Assembly (NCBI RefSeq): GCF_004762035.2
Contig: NZ_SIJK02000003.1
Location: 1 to 64,000 of the forward strand
Direction: 5' to 3'
From: Candidatus Chloroploca mongolica
GTDB taxonomy: Bacteria > Chloroflexota > Chloroflexia > Chloroflexales > Chloroflexaceae
DNA: 64,000 nucleotides
Made by a program: the position numbers and the translations under genes. Positions 25,943-34,886 of this stretch are shown here, in pieces. The first letter of the stretch is position 1. Every line of letters starts with the position of its first letter. Under the pieces are notes generated by a model. The model was not told where the DNA came from, did not search any database, and worked only from the letters and a program-made list of their open reading frames with translations.

Positions 25943-28522
25943 TTATGGTGTCCCTTCGCCATTCTCACGAAATGAACGTGGCGCTGCCGGCAGTTCAGCC
26001 TGGATGATCTGGTTAGCATTGACGAGGTAGAGCTTCGTGCGGATGCCATCGTTCGTGACCGTCAGATTATTCAACTCATCGAGGCGAAGAGGTCCGTCAG
26101 TCCGAACCTTGATCTGTTGAATAATGGTTCCGCTTACCTTTTCCATCTGGAGAATACGCTCATTCAGGGTGTCAAGGAGAAAGAAGTAGCCATCTTCAGG
26201 TGACGTTCCGGTCACAACAAAGCCGCGCACGATCGTCAACGGAGGATTGATCGCTTCTGGTTTCACTTCACCAACAAATTGACCCTGACTAAAGACGAGC
26301 ACAGTGCCATCGGCCCGCAGTAAATAGATGCTCCCATCAACAGCCATGTCAACCACGGTACTCAGATCGACTTCAGCCAGACTATTGACATCAAGCCAGT
26401 AATCGGGGGCATCACTATAACTACCCGAGCGAAAGCGCAAGACTTCATTGGCGACGGCGCCCCAGACATAGAGATTGCCGCCATACTCACGCACCCGCAA
26501 GCGGTCGCGTAGACGCCAGATCTCGCTTGCCCCGAGTTTGGCGTAGTTCCAGGTTGATCCGGTACGAAAATAGTACCCAAAACCACTCGTCGCCTCGTCA
26601 ACCGCGACGACCTGGTCAATGCGCCAGGTCGCTGCCCGCACTGGCCCGACGACCGTTGAACCAACCCCCTGCCCAGGGCTGAGAAATGGCTCGGCACGGC
26701 CTCCCTCCTGGGGAATACGGTACAGACGGCTATTCTGGGTGTCGATATCAACGGCATAGATATACTGCAAGCGTTCGAGCAGATTTGTATCGGTCACATT
26801 GGTCATCACTGGAGGCACAATCACATCGGCAAAGCGTCCGGTGGCAAGGGGATGCACCGCCATCACCACAGGTTCATCAAGAAAGGTGATGCGTTGCACG
26901 GATGCTAGGGCACGTTCGTATTCGCGTTGTAATTCTTGATAGCGGAGCCAGAGCGTTGGATTCGTCGTCGTAATCAGCGCACTGCTCCGTAGCTCATCAA
27001 TCGCTTCACGGGCAAACTCCAGCGTCACCAGCGCTTCGTTGGCATCCTCGGCACTCCGCACGGTCGCCAATTGCTCGTCGGCGACCCTGAAGTATTCGAG
27101 CACAATCTGCTGGTCATTCTGGTGGCTCAAATTCATGCCGTAGATCACCAGGATGGTGATCATCAGCAACAGGCCAAGAAAGAGCACCCATGGAAAAGGA
27201 GGCCCTTTGCGCCGGTACGAAAGCCCATGGCCCCGATGGATCGGACGTTGCGGTTGCATCGTTCGACGGACGCGACGTTCACGGAAATAGCCGTTGATGC
27301 TACTGCTCATCCGTTGGAAGGGTAGGGCAAGTCGTTCGCCCCAGGTCAGGTCAACGAGGGGGCGTTCTTCGTAGCGGGGGCGGTATGGTCCGGCCCCGCT
27401 GATCGGCTCTTCACTACTCAGATCGATGCGACGGTTGCCTGAAACGGGCACCGTCCCTTCACCGAGAAAGGTTGAAGGGGGCAGGTTTTCGAGCCGTAGC
27501 GGTGCGGTGTCGGCCCGTGCCTCGCGTAGCCGTGCGTAACGATCCCCGATCCCGCCACCAAGATTGATTGGTGTTGCGCGAGGGATTGGTGCCGTTGAGT
27601 ACGTTGGCTCTTCCGGCATCCGTTGCATCATATCAATCGGTTCAGCCCCGGGCTCCTCCGTGCCCTGTTGCTTGCTTCGTTCGGGTCGCCTCCTCAGCGT
27701 GTGCCTCAGTTTGTCTAGCCATCCACGCATCCCTGCCATCTGCGCCCCTTGCATCGTGCGGGTCGCGCTTTTGCTGGGGACGACCTGGCGGTTGCGAGGC
27801 GGCGCTTCTGGGGTAAACCTGATTATCAGGGCATGGGGATTGTCGAGGTCATGGGTGTGGGCAAGCTGTTCCAGGCGTTCCAGCATGACCGCGGTGTCAT
27901 CTTGGCACAGCCTGGTTTCTACGTCGGTGCGGTTGAGCAGTTGGGCAAAATTACTCGAACAGAGCAAGGCCCCGCCGCCGGTTCCTATGCTTGCACGGTA
28001 GAGTTCGGGCTCGACAAAGAGACTTGCGCCCAGGGCCGTCGCCTGGGTAAAAGGCAGGGCGTTGGTGCTGGTAGGATCCCAGACAGCATGGGTTGGCACG
28101 GCTCGAATGCGCCCTTCACTCAGGATATAGGCCTGTGCGGGCTGTACCTGAACAAGAAAGAGATCGGTGTCACGGACGATGGCACAGGTTAGCCCAATCA
28201 GCACTCGTTTGTCGCTTGCATGCTTGAAATTGTGCTCGTAGAGCGCCTTGTTGGCTGCGCGGATCGCGGACCGTAGGGCTGACGTGATACTGGACGAGGT
28301 GTCCCCATAGAAGGTGCGCTCGATCACACTGGCTACCAATTCACAGGCGGCCAGGCTTGCTTTGCTCTGATCAGTCGCTTCAACGACCAGATAGAGCCGT
28401 CCTTTGCGTGCCTCGGGGCCAAAAGGCGAGGCTGGCATGGCTTCGCTGATCAACGCACGCTGGGCCTGTTTGTTCTCGGGAACCAGCCTGAACTGAGCAC
28501 TCTGGATCGCAATGCGCGACAT
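25943..28522 (-). CDS. Degenerate PP2C-like domain fused to membrane beta-propeller
   Basis: The product has about 859 residues. Residues 1-250 follow the PP2C fold (the stretch YLVVEATDQSKASLAACELV stands where active enzymes have ADGMGGH), so the metal-binding Asp-Gly is missing and the domain is probably not catalytic. A basic linker of about 180 residues leads to one membrane helix near residue 455 (PWVLFLGLLLMITILVIYG). A helical segment and then a repeated beta structure resembling a propeller (LYRIPQEGG, LLDTLNERILQ) face outward. The start at ATG 28522 has GGAGAGAGA upstream. It may relay signals to the FHA-cyclase encoded divergently. Confidence 0.75.
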   Translation of the reverse strand: MSRIAIQSAQFRLVPENKQAQRALISEAMPASPFGPEARKGRLYLVVEATDQSKASLAACELVASVIERTFYGDTSSSITSALRSAIRAANKALYEHNFKHASDKRVLIGLTCAIVRDTDLFLVQVQPAQAYILSEGRIRAVPTHAVWDPTSTNALPFTQATALGASLFVEPELYRASIGTGGGALLCSSNFAQLLNRTDVETRLCQDDTAVMLERLEQLAHTHDLDNPHALIIRFTPEAPPRNRQVVPSKSATRTMQGAQMAGMRGWLDKLRHTLRRRPERSKQQGTEEPGAEPIDMMQRMPEEPTYSTAPIPRATPINLGGGIGDRYARLREARADTAPLRLENLPPSTFLGEGTVPVSGNRRIDLSSEEPISGAGPYRPRYEERPLVDLTWGERLALPFQRMSSSINGYFRERRVRRTMQPQRPIHRGHGLSYRRKGPPFPWVLFLGLLLMITILVIYGMNLSHQNDQQIVLEYFRVADEQLATVRSAEDANEALVTLEFAREAIDELRSSALITTTNPTLWLRYQELQREYERALASVQRITFLDEPVVMAVHPLATGRFADVIVPPVMTNVTDTNLLERLQYIYAVDIDTQNSRLYRIPQEGGRAEPFLSPGQGVGSTVVGPVRAATWRIDQVVAVDEATSGFGYYFRTGSTWNYAKLGASEIWRLRDRLRVREYGGNLYVWGAVANEVLRFRSGSYSDAPDYWLDVNSLAEVDLSTVVDMAVDGSIYLLRADGTVLVFSQGQFVGEVKPEAINPPLTIVRGFVVTGTSPEDGYFFLLDTLNERILQMEKVSGTIIQQIKVRTDGPLRLDELNNLTVTNDGIRTKLYLVNANQIIQAELPAAPRSFRENGEGTP

Positions 28523-28554
28523 AGCTTCTCTCTCCTCCTCCTTCACTCCTTGCG

Positions 28555-28563
28555 ATTATAGCA
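28555..28563 (-). promoter_or_regulatory. Extended -10 promoter of the PP2C-like operon
   Basis: TGCTATAAT reads on the minus strand, 33 bases before the ATG. Its upstream end overlaps the first unit of the 20-bp tandem repeat. Confidence 0.6.
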
Positions 28564-28620
28564 TGGTTGCTCTGAACCCCGCATGGTTGCCCTCAACCCC
28601 GCATGGTTGCCCTCAACCCC
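28561..28620 (+). repeat. Three 20-bp tandem repeats between divergent promoters
   Basis: The unit gcatggttgccctcaacccc occurs three times without spacers; the first copy differs at two positions. The repeats fill the space between the minus-strand promoter at 28555 and the plus-strand -10 at 28630, and the third copy supplies the plus-strand -35. This is a good candidate operator, with two helical turns per unit. Confidence 0.9.
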
Positions 28621-28635
28621 GGTGCGGACTATAAT
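28607..28635 (+). promoter_or_regulatory. Promoter of the FHA-cyclase gene
   Basis: TTGCCC (28607-28612, within repeat unit 3) and TATAAT (28630-28635) are 17 bases apart. The leader would be about 110 bases. Confidence 0.6.
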
Positions 28636-28750
28636 AGACCCAGGTTTGTTGCAATGTGCCAGCCGACACTGTGATGCATCATGCCACAGGTCTCCAGGAT
28701 GGATCGGGGCACAACCATGGCTGCCGTCGTTTGCCAGCCCGGAGTCTCGC

Positions 28751-30286
28751 ATGGCGCGCATTACCGTCACCTTACATGATGAACTTCGTACCTTTGCCGT
28801 TGCCACCGGCGGACTCTCGCTTGGTCGCCAGTTAGATAATGCCATTGTCCTGAATCATCCGATCGTTTCCCGGAGGCATGCACGCATCGAGTGGCGAGGG
28901 CGTCAGGTCTGGGTCAAAGATCTCGATAGCCGCAATGGGGTCACGGTCAATCGCCTTCGGGTCAAAGAAGAGCAACTCACCGATGGCGATATTATTGGTA
29001 TTGGCCCTTTTGAACTTCAGTTTGAAGATCGGGCCGTCCAGAGTGTCTTCCTCGATGACCAGCGTTATTATCCCCTTGCGTCGGATGGCCGTACGGTTAG
29101 AGCCCACGAAATTCCTCTTGAACCTGCCGATCTCCAGACCGTTTATATGATCGGGATCAGGTTGAACCAGGTGCTCGATTTTCGTGAATTGCTTGATTTG
29201 GTGATGGAGGAGGTGCTCCAGGTTGTTCCGGCTGAACGCGGTCTGCTTTTGCTGCGCAAGGATGATGAACTGGTGCCCAGGGTTGTGCTGCCTGTCGGTA
29301 CTGGTGATGTCGCTATTTCCAGTACGATTGTCCGTAAGGCGATTGATGCCCGCGAGGCGATTTTGACGCGTGATGCCCGGCTCGATTTTGCCGAGGCCGA
29401 TAGCATTATCAGTGCCAATATGCGCTCGGCCATCTGTGCGCCTCTCTTGCTCCAGGGAAGTGCCATCGGGATCATTTTACTTGATGCCGCCGGGCGTGAT
29501 CAGTTTGGTGAACGTGAACGCGATCTGGTCGTTGCTATCGCTAATTTTGCCGCCGTTGCGATCGAACGCGCCCGTCTCACCGAAGAGTTGCGCCACCAGG
29601 GGCAGCTCCGCCAGAACCTTGAACGGTTTCTTTCGCCGAATGTTGCTCATGCCCTCGCTCGCTATGTTGCCCAACATGGCAAACTCTGGGAGGCTCAGGA
29701 ACAGCAGGTCTCGGTGCTCTTTGCTGATATCAAGGGTTTTACTTCGCTTGCGGAACAACTTTCCCCCCGTGAGGTGCAGGATCTGCTCAATGAGTATCTC
29801 CACGAAATGACGGATGTCATTTTTCGTTACAATGGTACCGTAGACAAATATATCGGAGATGGTATCATGGCCGTGTTTGGTGCGCCACGTTTGCCTGATG
29901 AACCCGAGGATGATCAGCATGCCTTCCGTGCGGTCGCTGCTGCCCTCGAAATGCAGGCCGCCCAGCGCCGTCTTGTTAGCAGGGCGATCTCGGGGCGTAC
30001 TTTTGCCATCCGGATCGGGGTCAACACGGGGATGGCGTATACCGGGTTTTTTGGAACGCGCCATCGCCTTGAATATACGGCCATTGGTGATACCGTCAAT
30101 ACGGCCTCGCGTCTCGAAGGTGCCGCCGAACCTGGCTCGGTCTTTATTGGTCAGGATACCGCTGATGTGGTGTGCCATCACTTCGATCTTCAGGCAATGG
30201 GCGAACTGCAACTCAAAGGCAAGCAACAGCGCGTTCGGGCCTTCAAAGTGCTGAAACCGCGCGAAACGAGTCAACGCGCTGAGTGA
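28751..30286 (+). CDS. FHA-GAF-class III adenylate/guanylate cyclase
   Basis: The 511-residue signalling enzyme has three parts. An FHA domain (about residues 15-95; LGRQLDNAIVLNHPIVSRRH, DLDSRNGVTVN) binds phosphothreonine. A GAF domain follows (about 145-290). The cyclase domain (about 315-495) has metal-binding aspartates in FADIKGF (D326) and GDGIMAVFGAP and the substrate region EYTAIGDTVNTASRLEG, consistent with an active adenylate cyclase. ATG 28751 has GGAG six bases upstream. It is soluble. It diverges from the PP2C-like gene, which fits a Ser/Thr phosphorylation circuit, although no kinase is in the window. Confidence 0.92.
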   Translation: MARITVTLHDELRTFAVATGGLSLGRQLDNAIVLNHPIVSRRHARIEWRGRQVWVKDLDSRNGVTVNRLRVKEEQLTDGDIIGIGPFELQFEDRAVQSVFLDDQRYYPLASDGRTVRAHEIPLEPADLQTVYMIGIRLNQVLDFRELLDLVMEEVLQVVPAERGLLLLRKDDELVPRVVLPVGTGDVAISSTIVRKAIDAREAILTRDARLDFAEADSIISANMRSAICAPLLLQGSAIGIILLDAAGRDQFGERERDLVVAIANFAAVAIERARLTEELRHQGQLRQNLERFLSPNVAHALARYVAQHGKLWEAQEQQVSVLFADIKGFTSLAEQLSPREVQDLLNEYLHEMTDVIFRYNGTVDKYIGDGIMAVFGAPRLPDEPEDDQHAFRAVAAALEMQAAQRRLVSRAISGRTFAIRIGVNTGMAYTGFFGTRHRLEYTAIGDTVNTASRLEGAAEPGSVFIGQDTADVVCHHFDLQAMGELQLKGKQQRVRAFKVLKPRETSQRAE

Positions 30287-30341
30287 TCGCTGCTTGCGTA
30301 TCTGGAATCTTGTTTTTTTTGACTAGATAAGTAGTCTTTGT

Positions 30342-31559
30342 ATGCCAATTGTGATAGGAATCCGCTTTAAAGATAGTGGTAAAGTTTACTACTTTGATCC
30401 GCAAGAGTTCGAGTTGCAAGTTGGTGAACCGGTGATTGTTGAGACGGTACGCGGGCTGGAATTGGCACGGGTGGCCTATGAGCGTCGTGAAGTTCCCGTG
30501 ACTGAGATTGTTGGTGAACTCAAGCCAGTTGTGCGCCGCGCTGAATCCGCTGATCTCGAACGCTTCCGCGATCTCCAGGCTCGCCACGCTGAGGTGCTTG
30601 AACGCTGTGCCGAGAAGGTGCGTGAACACGGCCTGCCGATGAGCCTGGTCAAGGCTGAGTATAGTTTTGATGGGTCGCGCCTGACTTTCTATTTTACCGC
30701 TGAAAAACGGGTTGATTTTCGTCTGCTCGTGCGCGATCTCGCTCGTACCTTTAAGAGCCGGATCGAGTTGCGCCAGATTGGTCCTCGCGATGAGGCCCGT
30801 TTGCTTGGTGGGATTGGCCCGTGTGGCCGTGTGCTCTGCTGTGCCTCTTTCTTGCCTGATTATGCCCGGGTCAGTATCAAGATGGCAAAAGATCAGGATC
30901 TGCCGCTCAATCCTTCGAAGATCAGTGGGGTCTGTGGGCGTCTGCTCTGCTGCCTTTCGTATGAACACGAGCAGTATGTGGCGATGCGCGCCGAGTTGCC
31001 CCGCAAAGGGACGTGGGTGCAAACCCCCGATGGCCCCGGTGAGGTCGTTGCTCAGCAGGTGCTCAAACAGCAGTTGATTGTTCAGCTCGTCGGTAGTGGG
31101 ATCCAAGAGACCTATGGCATGGATCAGATTGAGCTTGCCACAACCCAGGTTGCCGCCACGGCTCGTGCGCGTAATACTGAAGGTGTTACTCCGGTGGCCC
31201 AGCAACGTCGCACGAGTCCCCCTGAACGCCATGACCGCCGCAAGCTCCGTGATGAGATTGATCAGTACGATCTCCTTGACGATCTCGAGTTGCTCGAAGA
31301 TGACTTTGAGTCACCTTTCCGTGATACTACCCCCGCGGCTCGCCCTGCGCCGCGCGCTGCTCCACCATCTCATCAGGCCCAGCCGCCTGTTGAGCCTCCC
31401 AGAAAGTCGCCGCGGCGGGCCGCCTCCCCGACCTCTCCCACTTCCAGCGCTGCCTCTCCCGCCGAGCCTGCTGCCGAAACGCCTCCTGCGCCAGCGCCGC
31501 GTCGCCGTCGCCGCCGGAGTGGGCGCGGCGGTGCGAAACCTGATCCCGACACCCAATGA
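30342..31559 (+). CDS. PSP1-domain protein, RicT/YaaT-like
   Basis: This 405-residue protein carries the PSP1 domain with two cysteine clusters, GPCGRVLCCASF and SGVCGRLLCCLSYE, which in RicT bind a [4Fe-4S] cluster. In Bacillus the RicT complex affects RNA processing and phosphorelay. After about residue 285 the chain becomes a low-complexity tail rich in Pro, Ala and Arg, ending RRRRRRSGRGG, likely to bind RNA. It follows the cyclase by 55 bases and has no clear SD. Confidence 0.88.
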   Translation: MPIVIGIRFKDSGKVYYFDPQEFELQVGEPVIVETVRGLELARVAYERREVPVTEIVGELKPVVRRAESADLERFRDLQARHAEVLERCAEKVREHGLPMSLVKAEYSFDGSRLTFYFTAEKRVDFRLLVRDLARTFKSRIELRQIGPRDEARLLGGIGPCGRVLCCASFLPDYARVSIKMAKDQDLPLNPSKISGVCGRLLCCLSYEHEQYVAMRAELPRKGTWVQTPDGPGEVVAQQVLKQQLIVQLVGSGIQETYGMDQIELATTQVAATARARNTEGVTPVAQQRRTSPPERHDRRKLRDEIDQYDLLDDLELLEDDFESPFRDTTPAARPAPRAAPPSHQAQPPVEPPRKSPRRAASPTSPTSSAASPAEPAAETPPAPAPRRRRRRSGRGGAKPDPDTQ

Positions 31560-32788
31560 TCCGCCGCGTTTCCCTGCTGCTGTGGTTGCTCGTCGCTGCA
31601 CTCGGCTTCACTGCCTGTATCCGTACGACCGAGCAACCAGTCTCAGCGCCGCCAACTCAGCCGCCAGCAACCCTTGCCCCGCTTACGCCGGCGCTCTTGC
31701 CGACAAGCACGCTTCCAGTGCCGACGCCACGCACCCAGCCTGAGCGCATGGGAACCTTCTTTTTCTACTGGTACCATTGCCCCGAGCGTGCCTGTGATGC
31801 CAGTGAATTGACGGCGATCCCTCCGGGTTGGCTGACGCCGTTACCTGACGATCCTGATCCCCGCGATGGTCTGGCCTACTCGTCGATCAATTATGATTGG
31901 TTTGAAGGCGAGCTACGGGATCTTGTTGATGTTGGCTTTGATCTTATCTTGCCAGTAAGCTGGGGTGATCATCCGCATCCCTGGTTTCGCCAGGATCGTC
32001 TCGATCTCCTTGTTCAGGCCAATGGCATCCTCGAAGAGCCACTGGCTATCGGTATGTTTCTCGATACCACGGCTCAGCAGGCCATGTACAACGATTTTGT
32101 CGCGGATGGCTATCGTTTTGGCCCAACGATCCCTCGTATGCCGCTCAGCGATGCACGTAGCGGCTACTTCTTCTATGATCTGCACATCAAAGGCTTTTTC
32201 GAGCGCATTCCCCGTGAGATGTGGGCCACCGAGCAGGGCCGGCCGATCATTGTGACCTATACCGCCCTCTGTTGTGATGAACTCTACCGTGCAGGTGAAC
32301 TCTGGCATGCGGTGAAAGCGGCTTTTCGCGCCGATTTTGGCGTCGAGCCCTGGCTTATCCTCGAAGAGACCTGGTTTACCCCCGAGGCCCGTGCCCCCGG
32401 CGAGGGGCTTCAGCCACTTGAACTAGTCGCTGATGGTCGCTACCATTGGGGCACGGCGTTGCATGGCCCACAGACAGCCACGCTGCGGAATTTCTCGGTC
32501 ACAAGCGTTGGTCCCGGTTTCGACAACCGACGCATTGTTGGCATCACCGATCCCCGCTCTCAACCCCGTGAAGAGCCGCCTGGCGGTGGCCCGCGTAGCA
32601 ACGGGGCCTTCTTCCGCGCCAGTCTTGCGGCTGTTCCCCCTGAGACCGATCTGCTCTTGATTGAAACCTGGAACGAATGGCCGGAAAGCACCGGGATCGC
32701 ACGCGCAAGCCACCAGGGCCTTGATGGACAACCGCTCCCTGACGATTTCTACATGGATCTTTTGCGCCGCTGGCGTCGTGGGGGCTGA
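31556..32788 (+). CDS. Lipoprotein with DUF5010/GH99-like fold
   Basis: The 410-residue protein has a lipoprotein signal ending in GFTAC and a Pro/Thr-rich spacer of about 45 residues. The main domain resembles DUF5010 and related endo-mannosidase-like barrels, with FFFYWYHC at the start, DLILPVSWGDHPHPW in the middle and LLIETWNEWPESTGI near the end, where the acidic residues would sit in the active site. It probably acts on extracellular glycans. Its ATG overlaps the PSP1 stop as ATGA, an odd pairing of an RNA-related gene and an exported one. Confidence 0.78.
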   Translation: MIRRVSLLLWLLVAALGFTACIRTTEQPVSAPPTQPPATLAPLTPALLPTSTLPVPTPRTQPERMGTFFFYWYHCPERACDASELTAIPPGWLTPLPDDPDPRDGLAYSSINYDWFEGELRDLVDVGFDLILPVSWGDHPHPWFRQDRLDLLVQANGILEEPLAIGMFLDTTAQQAMYNDFVADGYRFGPTIPRMPLSDARSGYFFYDLHIKGFFERIPREMWATEQGRPIIVTYTALCCDELYRAGELWHAVKAAFRADFGVEPWLILEETWFTPEARAPGEGLQPLELVADGRYHWGTALHGPQTATLRNFSVTSVGPGFDNRRIVGITDPRSQPREEPPGGGPRSNGAFFRASLAAVPPETDLLLIETWNEWPESTGIARASHQGLDGQPLPDDFYMDLLRRWRRGG

Positions 32789-32818
32789 GCTTATGCGTAT
32801 AGCGTAGCCCTGTAAGCT

Positions 32819-32853
32819 GCATATTCCTGGGGGCGTAGCCCCCAGGAATATGC
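32819..32853. terminator. 16-bp perfect hairpin
   Basis: Arms 32819-32834 and 32838-32853 pair perfectly around a GTA loop. It ends the lipoprotein transcript, and its right arm runs directly into the next promoter, whose -35 region lies inside the hairpin. Confidence 0.8.
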
Positions 32854-32859
32854 TATAAT
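32851..32859 (+). promoter_or_regulatory. Extended -10 promoter of the CBM48 gene
   Basis: TGCTATAAT starts in the last three bases of the terminator stem and lies 56 bases before the ATG. No -35 is expected to contribute because that position is hairpin sequence. Confidence 0.6.
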
Positions 32860-32914
32860 CCCATTGATATGCGCCGACAGCGACGTTGGTGCAGCGCAAC
32901 AAAGGAGTTAGCGC

Positions 32915-33304
32915 ATGATTACCAAGCGACTGGGTCGTCATGGAGGTGTGCTGGTTACGTTTGTGGTGCCTGCCTCGCTCTGGGCTGATACAATCTGTGT
33001 CGTTGGTGACTTTAATCGCTGGGAAGAGCAGGCAACGCCGCTTCGCTTGACCGAAAATGGCTGGATAGCAACGCTTGAGCTTGAAGCAGGTCGTTCGTAT
33101 CAGTATCGCTACCTCGTCAATGGGGTTGAGTGGCACATCGACTGGAATGCCGATGCGTATGTGCCGAATCGTTTTGGTGGCGATAATTCTGTGGTGATTA
33201 CGCCGGATTTTCTAACTCCGCAGCCTGAGGACAAAAAAGCTTCTTCCAATGACGTTGTCCTCCCCTTTGTGCGTCCGCAGTTGCGCTTGATTTCATCTGG
33301 TTAA
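32915..33304 (+). CDS. Stand-alone CBM48 / isoamylase N-terminal domain protein
   Basis: This 129-residue protein is made of one CBM48-type beta-sandwich: [13 protein letters not shown], then YQYRYLVNG and [13 protein letters not shown]. Such domains bind glycogen and are usually fused to branching or debranching enzymes or to AMPK beta subunits. Here it stands alone without a catalytic part. AAAGGAG precedes the ATG. It may target a partner to glycogen, for example the GH13 enzyme at 9843. Confidence 0.85.
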   Translation: MITKRLGRHGGVLVTFVVPASLWADTICVVGDFNRWEEQATPLRLTENGWIATLELEAGRSYQYRYLVNGVEWHIDWNADAYVPNRFGGDNSVVITPDFLTPQPEDKKASSNDVVLPFVRPQLRLISSG

Positions 33305-33330
33305 GGCCCCAGAAGGGGCCTTTGCCTCTT
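33303..33330 (+). terminator. Intrinsic terminator just before guaA
   Basis: An 8-bp stem (33303-33310 with 33315-33322, AGAA loop) is followed by tgcctctttt. It begins within the CBM48 stop codon and ends only about a dozen bases before the guaA ATG. Confidence 0.75.
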
Positions 33331-33341
33331 TTCTCAAAACC

Positions 33342-34886
33342 ATGTCAAATCAGAGTGTCCCTGTCCTCGATTTTGGTTCGCAGACAGCCCAGTTGATTGT
33401 CCGACGCCTCCGCGAGCTGGGGGTCTATAGCGAGTTGTTGCCCCACGATGCGTCCGAAGCGCAGGTGCGCGCCCTCAATCCTATCGGGGTTGTGCTTTCT
33501 GGTGGCCCCGCCAGTGTCTATGCGCCTGATGCGCCGTCGCTGCCTGCGTGGCTGCCTGCCTCGGGCTTGCCTGCTCTTGGGGTCTGTTATGGCATGCAGT
33601 TGATGAGTCATACCCTCGGTGGTGTGGTGCTGCGCCCCGATGCACGTGAGTATGGCCCCGCGATGATTACGCGCAATGAGGAGCATCCTCTTTTTGCTGG
33701 CCTCCCCGCTGAACAGCCGGTCTGGATGAGTCACGGCGATAGGATCGAGGCCCTGCCCCCTGGGTTTCGTGCGCTTGCGGCGAATCCTGCGACGCCTTTT
33801 GCTGCAATGGGTGATGATGCCCGTCGTTGGTATGGGGTTCAGTTCCATCCCGAGGTTGTCCATACCACCCACGGCCAGGCGTTGCTCGGTAATTTCCTCT
33901 TTCATATCTGCGCTGCCGAAGCTTCGTGGCGCCCCACCGCGTTTGTCGCCGAGGCGGTTGAGCGTGTGCGTCAGCAGGTTGGCCCCGACGAACGTGTGAT
34001 CTGTGCCCTCTCGGGTGGGGTTGACTCGGCTGTCGCTGCGCTGCTTATTCATCGTGCCATCGGTGAACGGCTGATCTGTATCTTTGTTGATAATGGCCTC
34101 TTGCGCCTGGGTGAGGCTGAACAGGTCATTGCAACGTTCCGCGAGCATGTGCATGTGCCCCTTGTGGCTGTGGATGCCCGCGAGGAGTTCCTCGCTGCCC
34201 TCGAAGGCGTCGCCGATCCTGAACGCAAACGCAAAATTATTGGCGAGAAGTTTATTCGCATTTTTGAACGCGAGGCCCGTAGCCTCGGTGATGTGCGGTT
34301 TCTTGCCCAGGGAACCCTCTATCCCGATGTGATCGAGTCGCGTGCCCCCGATCGTACCAAGGGCGTGACGATCAAGACGCACCATAATGTCGGTGGTTTG
34401 CCCGCTGATATGCAGATGAAATTGGTCGAGCCTTTGCGCTATCTCTTTAAGGACGAGGTGCGTGCGGCTGGCCTCGAACTCGGTTTGCCTGAAGATTGGG
34501 TCTGGCGCCATCCGTTCCCCGGTCCTGGCCTTGCGGTGCGGGTCATCGGGCCGGTCTCTTTTGCCCGCCTCGAGACGCTGCGCCAGGCCGATGCGATCTT
34601 TCTGGCCGAGTTGCGCGCCGCTGGCCTCTATCGGGCAACTCAGCAGGCTTTTGCTGTGCTCTTGCCTGTCCAGAGTGTCGGGGTGATGGGTGATGAACGA
34701 ACCTATGCCGATACGCTTGCCCTGCGTGCGATTACGACCGAAGATTATATGACCGCCGATTGGGCGCGTTTGCCTCACGAATTGCTCGCTACGATTAGTA
34801 GTCGTATCGTCAATGAGGTTCCTGGAGTCAATCGGGTTGTCTATGATCTCTCGTCAAAACCACCTGCTACGATTGAATGGGAGTAA
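33342..34886 (+). CDS. guaA: GMP synthase (glutamine-hydrolysing)
   Basis: The enzyme converts XMP to GMP with ATP and glutamine. It is 514 residues long, as usual. The class I amidotransferase domain has the nucleophile in GVCYGMQ (C82) and the partner in QFHPEV. The ATP pyrophosphatase loop is [12 protein letters not shown], and the C-terminal dimer domain ends in [18 protein letters not shown]. There is no SD, and a terminator stands right upstream, so expression may depend on read-through or an internal promoter. Confidence 0.97.
   Translation: MSNQSVPVLDFGSQTAQLIVRRLRELGVYSELLPHDASEAQVRALNPIGVVLSGGPASVYAPDAPSLPAWLPASGLPALGVCYGMQLMSHTLGGVVLRPDAREYGPAMITRNEEHPLFAGLPAEQPVWMSHGDRIEALPPGFRALAANPATPFAAMGDDARRWYGVQFHPEVVHTTHGQALLGNFLFHICAAEASWRPTAFVAEAVERVRQQVGPDERVICALSGGVDSAVAALLIHRAIGERLICIFVDNGLLRLGEAEQVIATFREHVHVPLVAVDAREEFLAALEGVADPERKRKIIGEKFIRIFEREARSLGDVRFLAQGTLYPDVIESRAPDRTKGVTIKTHHNVGGLPADMQMKLVEPLRYLFKDEVRAAGLELGLPEDWVWRHPFPGPGLAVRVIGPVSFARLETLRQADAIFLAELRAAGLYRATQQAFAVLLPVQSVGVMGDERTYADTLALRAITTEDYMTADWARLPHELLATISSRIVNEVPGVNRVVYDLSSKPPATIEWE

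Noticed and set aside
28561-28620. Tandem repeats considered as a CRISPR array
   Set aside because: The units are contiguous without spacers, only three, and no cas genes are present.
33345-34778. Long minus-strand frame (477 codons) opposite guaA
   Set aside because: It mirrors guaA codon structure and shows no domain. The same holds for similar frames opposite 14637-15902, 32423-33136 and 39237-39919.
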